A stretch of 47,242 nt of DNA from the NCBI GenBank assembly GCA_019459085.1, contig JAIBEW010000022.1, positions 1-47,242 on the forward strand, in the 5' to 3' direction. The position numbers and the translations under genes are program-made. A model generated the notes under the pieces. The model ran no database searches, had not been told where the DNA came from, and saw only the letters and a list, made by a program, of their open reading frames with translations. Positions 24,586-32,416 of the stretch are shown piece after piece (position 1 is the first letter of the stretch; every line of letters starts with the position of its first letter). The stretch comes from Kaistella sp. Lineage in GTDB: Bacteria; Bacteroidota; Bacteroidia; Flavobacteriales; Weeksellaceae.

Positions 24586-26430
24586 ATGAAAAGTTTCCTT
24601 AAAAATAATGTAAGTTTAGAGTCATTGACCACTATTTTCAGCCAGGCGCCCGTAGCGTTAGGAATGCTGATGGGAGAAGATTTTACAGTAGAAGTGGCAA
24701 ACCGCCAGATATTGGAATTATGGGGAAAGGGTGAAAATATTATAGGCCTGCCTTTATTGGAAGCCCTCCCTGAAATAAGGGATCAGGAATTCCCTAACAT
24801 CCTGAGAGAAGTTTATCAGACCGGCAAGCCTTTCAAAGGGAGCAAAGTTCTCGCAATGATCGAGAAGAACGGAACACTGCAGAGATGTTATTTCAATTTC
24901 ATCTACGCGCCGATATATGGCGAAACCGGAATTACAGGCATCAGCGTTGTGGCAACTGAAGTTACGGAGCAGGTGCAGTACGAAAAAAAACTGCGCGAAA
25001 GTGAACTGCGTTTTAAGGAACTTTTGGAAATTTCAGATTATGCAACTGCTATTTATAGGGGCGAAGATTTGGTCGTAGAGTTTGCCAATGAACAAATGAT
25101 TAAGACCTGGGGTAAAGATCCAAGTGTAATCGGTAAAAAACTGGAGGAAGCGCTTCCGGAGCTGGTTGGACAGCCCTTCATCGATATTTTAAAAAATATT
25201 TTTGTAACCGGTGTTCCATACACCGCTCAGGAGGATCCTGTGGATCTTTTTATTGACGGCATTCTTCAGACCTACTATTACAGTTTTTCCTACAAACCGC
25301 TTCGCGACGAAGATGGAGAGATTTATGCCATTATGAACGTGGCAATGGATGTTACCGAATTGGTAAACGCAAGAAAAAAAGCCCAAAACAGCGAATCTGA
25401 ATATAAACACCTTGCTGAAGCAATGCCTCAGATCGTTTGGACAACGACTGCGGATGGAAAATTCGATTATTACAACAAAAATCTGATGAATTTGCTGAAC
25501 TGCTCAGAGGAAGAAGTCCGTGATTTTAATTTTGAAAAAATCATTCATCCCGAAGATATCATCAACCTCAGAAAAATATGGACAGAAGCAGCGGAAACTC
25601 AAAAAACGTTTACGATGGAATATCGTATTCTCGATTACCGTACTGATGAATACATTTGGTTTTTGACCCGTGCCACACCGGTGATTGAAGATGGGGCGAT
25701 TATGAAATGGATCGGAACCAGCACCAATATCAATGAGTTTAAGAATTTAGTCAACCAAAAAGATACTTTTTTAGGAATTGCCAGTCATGAACTTAAAACC
25801 CCGCTTACTTCCCTTAAACTTTATGCTCAGGTTCTTGAAAGAATGCTGAAGAAAACCGGAGATGAGAAAAATGCGGAATTTGCCAAAAAAATGGATATGC
25901 AGGTCGTTAAACTTACTTCACTCATTGGTGATCTGCTGGATGTTACCAAGATAAACGCCGGAAAAATCCACCTGAATCAGGATTATTTTGAATTTTCCCA
26001 ACTCGTAAAAGAAACCGTTGAGGAGCAGCAAATGGCCACTTCTCACGCCATTGAAGTGAATATAGAAAAAGGAGGTACGGTTTTTGCAGACCGTGATCGT
26101 ATAAGTCAGGTGATCACGAATTTAATTTCAAATGCCATAAAATATTCTCCCGAAGCCGGGAAAATAGTAGTGGAAACAAACAGTACCGATAACGAAGTTA
26201 CTTTTATGGTGAAAGATTTCGGAATCGGGATGCCTGAAGAGAAAAAAGATAAAGTTTTCGAACAGTATTACCGGGTAAGTGGGGACGAAGAAAGTACATT
26301 TCCGGGTTTAGGACTAGGACTTTACATCGCTTCACAGATCATTGACCGGTCTGACGGAAAAATTTGGGTAAACAGTGTGCTGGGAAAGGGTTCGACATTC
26401 AGTTTTTCGCTACCCAGTGTGCAAATTTAA
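24586..26430 (+). CDS. Cytoplasmic sensor histidine kinase with three PAS domains
   Basis: A 614-residue kinase without membrane segments, so it senses an internal signal. Domains in order: PAS (about 14-130), PAS (about 137-258), PAS with PAC (about 272-388), HisKA with the phosphorylatable His in Ala-Ser-His-Glu-Leu-Lys-Thr-Pro (near 402), and HATPase with Asn-Leu-Ile-Ser-Asn-Ala-Ile-Lys-Tyr (N box), Asp-Phe-Gly-Ile-Gly-Met-Pro (G1) and Gly-Leu-Gly-Leu-Gly-Leu-Tyr (G2). The first two PAS domains share the Leu-Glu-Glu/Glu-Ala-Leu-Pro motif. The single-domain response regulator 11 bp downstream is the probable partner. Confidence 0.92.
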   Translation: MKSFLKNNVSLESLTTIFSQAPVALGMLMGEDFTVEVANRQILELWGKGENIIGLPLLEALPEIRDQEFPNILREVYQTGKPFKGSKVLAMIEKNGTLQRCYFNFIYAPIYGETGITGISVVATEVTEQVQYEKKLRESELRFKELLEISDYATAIYRGEDLVVEFANEQMIKTWGKDPSVIGKKLEEALPELVGQPFIDILKNIFVTGVPYTAQEDPVDLFIDGILQTYYYSFSYKPLRDEDGEIYAIMNVAMDVTELVNARKKAQNSESEYKHLAEAMPQIVWTTTADGKFDYYNKNLMNLLNCSEEEVRDFNFEKIIHPEDIINLRKIWTEAAETQKTFTMEYRILDYRTDEYIWFLTRATPVIEDGAIMKWIGTSTNINEFKNLVNQKDTFLGIASHELKTPLTSLKLYAQVLERMLKKTGDEKNAEFAKKMDMQVVKLTSLIGDLLDVTKINAGKIHLNQDYFEFSQLVKETVEEQQMATSHAIEVNIEKGGTVFADRDRISQVITNLISNAIKYSPEAGKIVVETNSTDNEVTFMVKDFGIGMPEEKKDKVFEQYYRVSGDEESTFPGLGLGLYIASQIIDRSDGKIWVNSVLGKGSTFSFSLPSVQI

Positions 26431-26441
26431 AATTAAATAAA

Positions 26442-26807
26442 ATGAATTCAAAAAAGATAGTAATCGTTGACGATGATGTTGCCATTCTGGATTCTTTAGG
26501 AATTATGCTCGATTTTGAAGGTTTTGAAGTCAATGCCTTTGAAAGGGGTTCAGAGATATTTACCTATGTTGAATCGGTTTCCAAGCCTGATGTGATCCTT
26601 TTGGATATGTGGCTGTGCGGAGAAGATGGGAGGGAAATCTGTAAAAAGCTAAAAGAAAACGAGGAAACACGAAATATTCCGGTAGTCATGATGTCCGCAA
26701 GCCGCGGACTCGAACATACCGCAATACAGTCGGGTGCGAATGCCTTCATCTCTAAACCTTTTGAAATAGATGAAGTCGTAAATAAACTCAACCAGTTAAC
26801 TGCTTAA
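26442..26807 (+). CDS. Receiver-only response regulator
   Basis: A 121-residue CheY-like receiver. The acidic pocket is Asp10-Asp11-Asp12, the phosphoacceptor is Asp55, Ser85 is the switch residue, and Lys105 is the conserved Lys of Ser-Lys-Pro-Phe. There is no output domain, so it acts by protein contact or passes phosphate on. The frame opens far upstream inside the kinase gene, but ATG 26442 is the only sensible start, 11 bp after the kinase stop. Co-transcription and partnership with the kinase are likely. Confidence 0.93.
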   Translation: MNSKKIVIVDDDVAILDSLGIMLDFEGFEVNAFERGSEIFTYVESVSKPDVILLDMWLCGEDGREICKKLKENEETRNIPVVMMSASRGLEHTAIQSGANAFISKPFEIDEVVNKLNQLTA

Positions 26808-26811
26808 AAAT

Positions 26812-26845
26812 AAAAAAAGACAAACTGAAAAGTTTGTCTTTTTTT
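26812..26845. terminator. Bidirectional terminator between the response regulator and the 84-residue gene
   Basis: AAAAAAAGACAAACT and AGTTTGTCTTTTTTT form a perfect 15-bp stem with loop GAAA. It has T-runs on both strands and serves two convergent genes. Confidence 0.9.
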
Positions 26846-26862
26846 ATATCTGTTTTGATGAG

Positions 26863-27117
26863 TTATACCCTCACAACATCTAAATTAAATGAGGTAGAAA
26901 AATTCAGCTGAAAGTTAGAATTCAGCCGGTATTTCAGTTTCTTTGAAATTTCAGTTAGCGTGTTAAAAATAACGGCATTTGAGAGATTATCTGCAACAAG
27001 GATCTTGTTGTTGATTTTAATTCCACTGTCATCACACCGAATAAACTCCAGCCCATGACGGGAATGCAGCGATTCCAAAAACTTAAGATCTTCTAAAGAA
27101 AGTATATTTTCTGACAT
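26863..27117 (-). CDS. Hypothetical 84-residue protein
   Basis: I do not recognise this small protein. It is soluble, with an N-terminal acidic helix (Leu-Ser-Leu-Glu-Asp-Leu-Lys-Phe-Leu-Glu-Ser), one Cys near residue 28 and a Ser/Phe/Asn-rich C-terminal part. Two adjoining alpha-beta units are possible. It is supported by a clean ATG, sensible codon use and a shared convergent terminator with the response regulator. A ~215-bp gap without a recognisable promoter lies upstream. Confidence 0.6.
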   Translation of the reverse strand: MSENILSLEDLKFLESLHSRHGLEFIRCDDSGIKINNKILVADNLSNAVIFNTLTEISKKLKYRLNSNFQLNFSTSFNLDVVRV

Positions 27118-27283
27118 GATTTCAATTTAATTAGTATCGGATTTGCAATTATTGTGCCTTTGTTATTCGGTTTTAAGAAAATGTATTCCCATAATTGTAA
27201 TATGGTTTATATTGAGTGGCATATTATGATTATGGAAAAGTGCAGATTCTCCCAAAAAAAAAATTCCTGACATCAAAAATAAA

Positions 27284-27310
27284 TAGGACTCAACATTTTG
27301 CTGAGTCCTA
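27284..27310 (-). terminator. Terminator of secG
   Basis: TAGGACTCA and TGAGTCCTA form a 9-bp stem with a nine-base loop; on the minus strand TTTATTTTTG follows. It lies 25 bp after the secG stop. Confidence 0.7.
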
Positions 27311-27334
27311 TTATATATGTGATTTAAATTTGAA

Positions 27335-27667
27335 TTAGTTTCCTGCCGGAACTACGGGCGTCTGAACCGGAGCAGTAGAAGGGGTTACCGGAGCAGATTG
27401 CTGTGCCGGAGCGGGCTGCATTGGTGCAGTTGGTTTAGCAGTCAGAATAACACTTAAGAAAATAAGCACTACAATAGTGGCTCCCAAAGTCCATGTGGCC
27501 TTTTCCATGAAATCATTTGTCCGCTGAACGCCGAACTGTGCAGAAGAAGTTCCGCCGAAAGTTCCGGAAAGACCTCCGCCTTTAGGATTCTGCGCCATAA
27601 TGATGATGATCAGTAAAATACTTGCAATCATGATAAGGATCATGAAGAGGGTAAAAATTGTGCTCAT
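27335..27667 (-). CDS. secG: Preprotein translocase subunit SecG
   Basis: A 110-residue inner-membrane subunit of the SecYEG channel. Two hydrophobic helices (about 4-25 and 58-75) flank the conserved Gln-Asn-Pro-Lys-Gly-Gly-Gly-Leu-Ser-Gly-Thr-Phe-Gly-Gly loop. The C-terminus carries a Pro/Ala/Gln/Thr-rich low-complexity tail, common in Bacteroidota SecG. A longer frame opens at 27790, but the strong promoter at 27692-27722 and a terminator at 27742-27775 lie inside it, so ATG 27667 is the start. Confidence 0.94.
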   Translation of the reverse strand: MSTIFTLFMILIMIASILLIIIIMAQNPKGGGLSGTFGGTSSAQFGVQRTNDFMEKATWTLGATIVVLIFLSVILTAKPTAPMQPAPAQQSAPVTPSTAPVQTPVVPAGN

Positions 27668-27691
27668 TGTACCTGTTTCAGTTTGAATGGG

Positions 27692-27722
27692 CAAATTTAG
27701 CATAATTTCTTTGAACGGCAAA
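27692..27722 (-). promoter_or_regulatory. secG promoter (TTTG-N19-TAAATTTG)
   Basis: Minus strand: -33 TTTG at 27719-27722 and -7 TAAATTTG at 27692-27699, spaced 19 bp, 24 nt above ATG 27667. A near-ideal Bacteroidota promoter. Confidence 0.75.
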
Positions 27723-27741
27723 ACCCAGAAGGGATTAAATG

Positions 27742-27775
27742 AAAATAAAAAAACGGCAACCTGCGTTGCCGTTTT
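27742..27775 (-). terminator. Terminator of the M16 peptidase operon
   Basis: On the minus strand AAAACGGCAAC pairs with GTTGCCGTTTT (loop GCAG) and is followed by seven T, then ATTTTC. It is 24 bp after the stop of the second M16 gene. Confidence 0.88.
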
Positions 27776-27798
27776 ATCATTGATTTTCACAAATCAGT

Positions 27799-29844
27799 TT
27801 ATTTGAAATCTGAATCTGTAGCCTGATTGATCTGGTAAGATTTTACCGTAAAGTCAACCGGCATTCCGCCCATATTCTGAGAGATTTTATATGGAAGCTG
27901 TACTCCGGAAACATTTTTATAATCAGAAAAACTTGTTGGAACAGCCATTTCGCCTTGCGGACCTTTCTGCATTTTCACTTCTCCAAGTTTCAACCCTGTT
28001 TTTACACTGTAGTAATAAGTGTTCGTACCGCCTTTCACAACGTAAGCGTCTTCGTTTTCGAATTTTTCAATTCCTGCAAGCTTATGATCCGCAGATTTTG
28101 AGAAATTAAGTTCTGGGAACAGTTCCGCAGAAGCTACAAGTTCTTTTTTGGCATCATCAGGCAAAGGCATTTTCTGACCCTGCGCTTCCATGAACCCGTC
28201 TTTTCCGTCGAAAACGATTTTCTGGAAGGAATTGCCCATCATCTTGATTTCCATTCTCATTTTACCTCCTTTGGCTTGAATCATATTCATATCCAGATCC
28301 ATTCCCTGAACTTTTGCAGAAGCATCGGTCGTAATTGAGTTTACTTTCTGAACAGCAGCCAAACCTCCAATTGCCGTGATGTATTTATCAGCAACAGTAG
28401 CCAGAGTTACATTGGCGTCCATTTTCTGGGTAGACGGTTTTGCAACCTGATTTGCATCTTTATCATAATACGTTACCGGATAACCCATTTTTTCCAGACC
28501 TTCAGAAATATCTGCAGCTTTTCCGGCTACAAAAATTCTGGTTTGGTTAGGCATAATGGTTGATTTTACCGCTTCCGAAACATCTGCAGCGGTTACCCTG
28601 TCAATTGATTTTAGGTAATTGGTGTAGAAATCTGCCGGTAAGTTCTGTACTTTTTCATTCACTGCAAATCTTGCAATCGTTTCAGGTCTTTCTAAAGAAC
28701 GGATGAAATCACCTTTTAATTTTGCTTTCGCATTGGCAAGTTCGTCTGGTTTTACTGTAGAAATCCCTTTCAGTTCGTTCATGAATTCCTTCACCGCTTT
28801 ATCGGTTACTTCATTTCTCACACTCGCATTGGCAGAGAAACTTGGGGAATATTTGCTTGCGCTCATTGAAGAATAGGCTCCGTAAGTGAATCCGTTTTTC
28901 TCACGAAGATTCATAAACAGTCTGGCTTCACCACCGCCTCCTAAAATATAGTTGGCGATCATGGAAGGAAAATACTGAGGATTATTCATCTTCAGATTAT
29001 TGATATTCCCTACAGAAACCACTGACTGTACTGCGGTTGGAACATCCACAACATTGATTTCAGTTTTTGCAACATTCGAAGCCGGCTCAAGCGGTGCAAA
29101 CTGCGTGTTCGATTTTTTCCAGCCTGAAAAAGCCCTTTCAATCATCTTTTTTGCATCATTGAACTTTACATCTCCAACTACTACCAAATAAGCATTGTCC
29201 GGTGCGTAATATTTGCTGTAAATATTCTGCACATCTGCCAGCTGGATATCTTTAATGGTAGCTTCGGTCTCAAATTCACCTCTTGAAGTATTTTTACCGT
29301 AAGTTAAAGCATTGGAAACGCGGTCTGCAATTGAACTCGCATTTTTTTCATCTGCTTTCAGTCCTTCAATCATTCTGTCTTTGGAATTCTGAATTTCTGT
29401 CGCTGAAAATTTAGGATTTACGATTGCATCTGCCATCAGTCCCAAAACCTGCGGAAAATATTTGGATAAAGTGTTTGCACTGGCTCCGGCTGATGAGAAA
29501 CCAAGATTTGCGCCCAGGAAATCAATTTTTTTATTGAATTCTTCCTTGCTCATTGTAGTGGTGCCGTTTCCGAGCTGATCGGCCATAACCTGACTTACCC
29601 CAACAATTTTTCCTTCATAATAGGGAGGACGGTCCATCGAAAGACTTACGTTTACTCTTGGTAGTTTGTTGTTTTCCACCACCATTACGGTAAGTCCGTT
29701 TTTCAGGGTGAAAGTTTTTGGTTTTGCGATGTTGATCGTTGGAGTAGGACCGGGTTTCGGCATTTCGTCCTTATTGATCTTCTGCGAAGAAAGCATTCCT
29801 GAAACTAAAAATGCTGCCGCGATATATTTAAAATTGTATTTCAT
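27799..29844 (-). CDS. Non-catalytic M16 peptidase partner with C-terminal LolA-like domain
   Basis: A 681-residue exported protein with a signal peptide (about 1-20). Residues about 40-460 form two M16 lobes, but the HxxEH zinc motif is absent; at its place the chain reads Gln-Val-Met-Ala-Asp-Gln. It is therefore the inactive partner of a heterodimeric M16 enzyme. Residues about 475-681 (Ala-Asp-Lys-Tyr-Ile-Thr-Ala-Ile-Gly-Gly) form an added domain whose strand pattern resembles LolA/outer-membrane lipoprotein-sorting-like folds. The gene starts 3 bp after the active partner's stop, and a terminator follows. Confidence 0.85.
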   Translation of the reverse strand: MKYNFKYIAAAFLVSGMLSSQKINKDEMPKPGPTPTINIAKPKTFTLKNGLTVMVVENNKLPRVNVSLSMDRPPYYEGKIVGVSQVMADQLGNGTTTMSKEEFNKKIDFLGANLGFSSAGASANTLSKYFPQVLGLMADAIVNPKFSATEIQNSKDRMIEGLKADEKNASSIADRVSNALTYGKNTSRGEFETEATIKDIQLADVQNIYSKYYAPDNAYLVVVGDVKFNDAKKMIERAFSGWKKSNTQFAPLEPASNVAKTEINVVDVPTAVQSVVSVGNINNLKMNNPQYFPSMIANYILGGGGEARLFMNLREKNGFTYGAYSSMSASKYSPSFSANASVRNEVTDKAVKEFMNELKGISTVKPDELANAKAKLKGDFIRSLERPETIARFAVNEKVQNLPADFYTNYLKSIDRVTAADVSEAVKSTIMPNQTRIFVAGKAADISEGLEKMGYPVTYYDKDANQVAKPSTQKMDANVTLATVADKYITAIGGLAAVQKVNSITTDASAKVQGMDLDMNMIQAKGGKMRMEIKMMGNSFQKIVFDGKDGFMEAQGQKMPLPDDAKKELVASAELFPELNFSKSADHKLAGIEKFENEDAYVVKGGTNTYYYSVKTGLKLGEVKMQKGPQGEMAVPTSFSDYKNVSGVQLPYKISQNMGGMPVDFTVKSYQINQATDSDFK

Positions 29845-29847
29845 GGT

Positions 29848-31161
29848 CTATTTCTTTTCAGGTAAATAATTGATAATAACTCTTTGATTAGGGTTCAGGT
29901 ATTTTTTTGCGGCATTCATAATGTCCTGTCTTGAAACAGAACGGTAAATGTCGATTTCTTTATTGATGAGGTTGGTATCGCCCATCAAAACGTGATTTGT
30001 AGCCAATGAACCCGCAATTCCCTGAATAGATGAGTTCGAATTTACAAACTGATTTTCATACTGGTTCTGAAGTTTCTGATAATCTTCTTCTGAAATTAAA
30101 GTAGTCTGAAGTTTTTTGATTTCAGCATCAATATCATTCTGAAGGGTAGCTTTAGTAGTTGCTCCCATTGGAATAGCGAAGAATGCAAAAATCCCTGCAT
30201 CTTCAAGACCCTGATTGAAAGCCTGAACCTGAAGCGCTTTTTTCTCTTCATCCACTAATTTTTTATAAAGTACCGAAGATTTTCCGCTGCTTAAGTAAGA
30301 AGAAAGCATATCGAGCGTGTAAGCGTCTTTTTCTTTGTCAGCCGGTGTTCTGTAAGCAAAAACATAAGCAGGAAGCTGGATGTTTTTATCGGTAACCGTA
30401 ACTTCTTTCGCTTTGGTTATAGGCTCGTCTTTCGGGAAGCTTTTTGGATAAACGGTTCCTTTAGGGATGTCTCCATAGTACTCTTGGATCCATTTTTTTG
30501 TCTGTTCGGGCTTAATGTCGCCGGCAACGACCAATGTTGCATTGTTCGGAACGTAGAATTTTTTGTAAAAATCCTGGAACTCAGAAAGCTTTGCAGCGTT
30601 CAGGTCTTCCATTGAACCAATTGTCGGCCAATGATAAGGATGTTTTGTGAAAAGATTGTTCTGCACGGCAGTGAATAGGTTTCCGTAAGGCTGGTTGTCC
30701 ATTCTCAGACGTTTTTCCTCTTTCACCACTTCTCTTTGTGTGTCAACACCAATTTGGTTGATGGTACCGCTTTTCATTCTTTCGCTTTCCATCCACAAAC
30801 CCAGCTGTTCGTTGTTGGAAGGGAAAGTTTCATAGTAATACGTTCTGTCGTTGGTGGTATTGGCATTGTTTGTACCTCCGTTGGAAGAAACAATTTTAAA
30901 CCATTCTCCACGTTTGATGTTTTTTGTGCCTTCAAAAAGAAGATGTTCGAAAAAATGGGCAAAACCCGTTCTTCCTACCAATTCGTCTTTCGCACCCACG
31001 TGATACATAACGCCTGTTGTAACTACGGGAGCAGTATTATCCTGATGAAGAATTACATGAAGCCCGTTTGGCAGGTCGTATTCTTCAAATTTGATTTGCT
31101 GTGCATCCATCATCAATCCTAGAACAGCGACGGCAACAGCAGAAAGAAATCTTTTTTTCAT
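29848..31161 (-). CDS. M16 family zinc metallopeptidase, catalytic subunit
   Basis: A 437-residue periplasmic or surface peptidase with a signal peptide (about 1-20). It has the inverted zinc motif His69-Phe-Phe-Glu72-His73 and, about 75 residues on, the third ligand Glu in Arg-Glu-Val-Val-Lys-Glu-Glu-Lys-Arg. Size matches the two-lobe catalytic subunits of bacterial processing-peptidase-like enzymes. It is the first gene of a two-gene operon; the downstream partner lacks the zinc motif, so they likely pair to enclose short peptides. Confidence 0.92.
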   Translation of the reverse strand: MKKRFLSAVAVAVLGLMMDAQQIKFEEYDLPNGLHVILHQDNTAPVVTTGVMYHVGAKDELVGRTGFAHFFEHLLFEGTKNIKRGEWFKIVSSNGGTNNANTTNDRTYYYETFPSNNEQLGLWMESERMKSGTINQIGVDTQREVVKEEKRLRMDNQPYGNLFTAVQNNLFTKHPYHWPTIGSMEDLNAAKLSEFQDFYKKFYVPNNATLVVAGDIKPEQTKKWIQEYYGDIPKGTVYPKSFPKDEPITKAKEVTVTDKNIQLPAYVFAYRTPADKEKDAYTLDMLSSYLSSGKSSVLYKKLVDEEKKALQVQAFNQGLEDAGIFAFFAIPMGATTKATLQNDIDAEIKKLQTTLISEEDYQKLQNQYENQFVNSNSSIQGIAGSLATNHVLMGDTNLINKEIDIYRSVSRQDIMNAAKKYLNPNQRVIINYLPEKK

Positions 31162-31188
31162 ATAAAATTAAATTTAAATCATTAGTGT

Positions 31189-31196
31189 CAAAAATA
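31189..31196 (-). promoter_or_regulatory. Candidate -7 element TATTTTTG for the M16 operon
   Basis: Perfect TAnnTTTG on the minus strand, 27 nt above ATG 31161. No -33 TTG at normal spacing is seen. Confidence 0.5.
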
Positions 31197-31376
31197 AGAT
31201 AATTGTTACAATTTTCCGATTTTTTAATCAGTTTTTTTGTGATAAAGTTGATTTCTTTTTTTGAGTGTTAACACCGTTTTCTGTTCAGAAATCTCAAAAA
31301 AGTAAAAGATACTGAAATTATTATGCTGAAATATTAATATTTTTAGGTGATGGTGATTTTCATGAGAATATTGTTG

Positions 31377-31384
31377 TATATTTG
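31377..31384 (+). promoter_or_regulatory. Candidate -7 element TATATTTG for the cold-shock genes
   Basis: Perfect TAnnTTTG. If used, the mRNA begins near 31389, giving a 5' leader of about 240 nt before ATG 31629, far longer than other leaders in this window. Confidence 0.5.
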
Positions 31385-31628
31385 CAGTATAATTTATAAA
31401 GGGCATATGCCTTTGCTTTTTCTGTAATAGTTTAGAATACTACATTTTTCTCTTATCAGTTTTCGCTTTCCGCATCCACTTTTTATACTTTATGCATGGA
31501 ACTTAAGATGTGGTCGGACAATTCCTTCAAACGAAACTGCTTCCCCTTCTTATGAATACGCGTCAGATAAAACACAAACTCTGCAAAGAGCTGTAACCTG
31601 TAGAACAAACTAAATACGATAATAATAT

Positions 31629-32063
31629 ATGGCAGATTCTTTCTCAAAAAAAGAAAATTTCAAGAAAAAAATTCAGAAAGCAAAAGAAAAAACGCTGAAG
31701 CGCGAAGAACGCAAAACCAACAATAACAAAGGGAAAGGGTTGGATGAGATGCTTCTTTACGTAGATGCAAACGGTCAATTGACCGAAACACGTCCGGAAG
31801 ATCAGGACAGGCCCGAAATCAACATGGATGATATCCAACTGGGGGCAGCTCCGATTGAAGCAGAAGAATTGCTGAAAACAGGTATTGTTACTTTTTTAAG
31901 TGAAAAAGGCTACGGTTTTATCACGGAGAACAGTTCTAAAGACAATATTTTCTTTCACGAAAACAACTGCGCGCATGCTGTGAAGAAAGGCAATAAAGTT
32001 TCCTTTGAAAAAGAAAGGTCACCAAAAGGTTTTTCAGCCGTTAATATTCAGATAATCAAATAA
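31629..32063 (+). CDS. Cold-shock-domain protein with basic N-terminal extension
   Basis: A 144-residue RNA-binding protein. Residues 1-40 are strongly basic (Lys/Arg/Asn repeats), residues 41-80 are acidic, and the cold-shock domain covers about 83-144 with RNP1-like Lys-Gly-Tyr-Gly-Phe-Ile-Thr and RNP2-like Asn-Ile-Phe-Phe-His. The long basic N-terminus is not part of a classic Csp and could contact RNA or the ribosome. It precedes a canonical Csp gene by 24 bp, and both probably share one mRNA with a long leader. Confidence 0.88.
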   Translation: MADSFSKKENFKKKIQKAKEKTLKREERKTNNNKGKGLDEMLLYVDANGQLTETRPEDQDRPEINMDDIQLGAAPIEAEELLKTGIVTFLSEKGYGFITENSSKDNIFFHENNCAHAVKKGNKVSFEKERSPKGFSAVNIQIIK

Positions 32064-32087
32064 TACAATAATTTTAATACCAATACA

Positions 32088-32279
32088 ATGCAAGAAGGCA
32101 CCGTAAAATTTTTCAACGAAACTAAAGGTTTCGGATTTATTACACCATTAAATGGTGGAGAAGACATCTTTGTACACACTTCAGGTTTAACTACTAAAAT
32201 CCGTGAAAACGATAAAGTAGTTTACGAAGTTCAACAAGGAAACAAAGGACTAAACGCTGTAAACGTAAAATTAGCATAA
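32088..32279 (+). CDS. Cold-shock protein (CspA family)
   Basis: A 63-residue single cold-shock domain with RNP1 Lys-Gly-Phe-Gly-Phe-Ile-Thr (13-19) and RNP2 Asp-Ile-Phe-Val-His (27-31). It acts as an RNA/ssDNA chaperone that melts secondary structure. Length is typical. It follows the longer cold-shock gene by 24 bp and ends in a terminator, so the two form an operon. Confidence 0.95.
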   Translation: MQEGTVKFFNETKGFGFITPLNGGEDIFVHTSGLTTKIRENDKVVYEVQQGNKGLNAVNVKLA

Positions 32280-32303
32280 GCTAACACCTTTATATCAACC
32301 TTA

Positions 32304-32330
32304 TAAAGCTCCGTCAGGAGCTTTATTTTT
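32304..32330 (+). terminator. Terminator of the cold-shock operon
   Basis: TAAAGCTCC and GGAGCTTTA form a 9-bp stem with loop GTCA, followed by TTTTT. It is 24 bp after the Csp stop. Confidence 0.85.
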
Positions 32331-32364
32331 GTTTATAACCGAAACATCCGAAACATTTGCCGTA

Positions 32365-32395
32365 TTTGACTTCCGCATATATTTCACTAAATTTG
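32365..32395 (+). promoter_or_regulatory. UvrD promoter (TTTG-N19-TAAATTTG)
   Basis: -33 TTTG at 32365-32368 and -7 TAAATTTG at 32388-32395, spaced 19 bp, 21 nt before ATG 32417. It rules out the longer upstream start. Confidence 0.75.
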
Positions 32396-32416
32396 TTTCC
32401 CAAAATTTTTGCTCTG

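Larger units (their letters stand above)
31162..31628. other. 467-bp intergenic region between the M16 operon and the cold-shock genes
   Basis: A divergent promoter region with no credible gene. It holds a minus-strand TATTTTTG (31189-31196) for the M16 operon, a plus-strand TATATTTG (31377-31384), the palindrome GGCATATGCC (31402-31411) just after the expected transcription start, and then about 240 nt of leader before the first cold-shock gene. A 60-codon minus frame at 31224-31406 has no plausible protein character. Confidence 0.6.

Noticed and set aside
27668-27790. N-terminal extension of secG by 41 codons.
   Set aside because: It contains a strong promoter and the terminator of the previous operon.
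31224-31406. A 60-codon minus-strand frame in the 467-bp intergenic region.
   Set aside because: Low-complexity His/Asn/Lys/Phe content, no promoter arrangement that fits, and it overlaps the cold-shock promoter.
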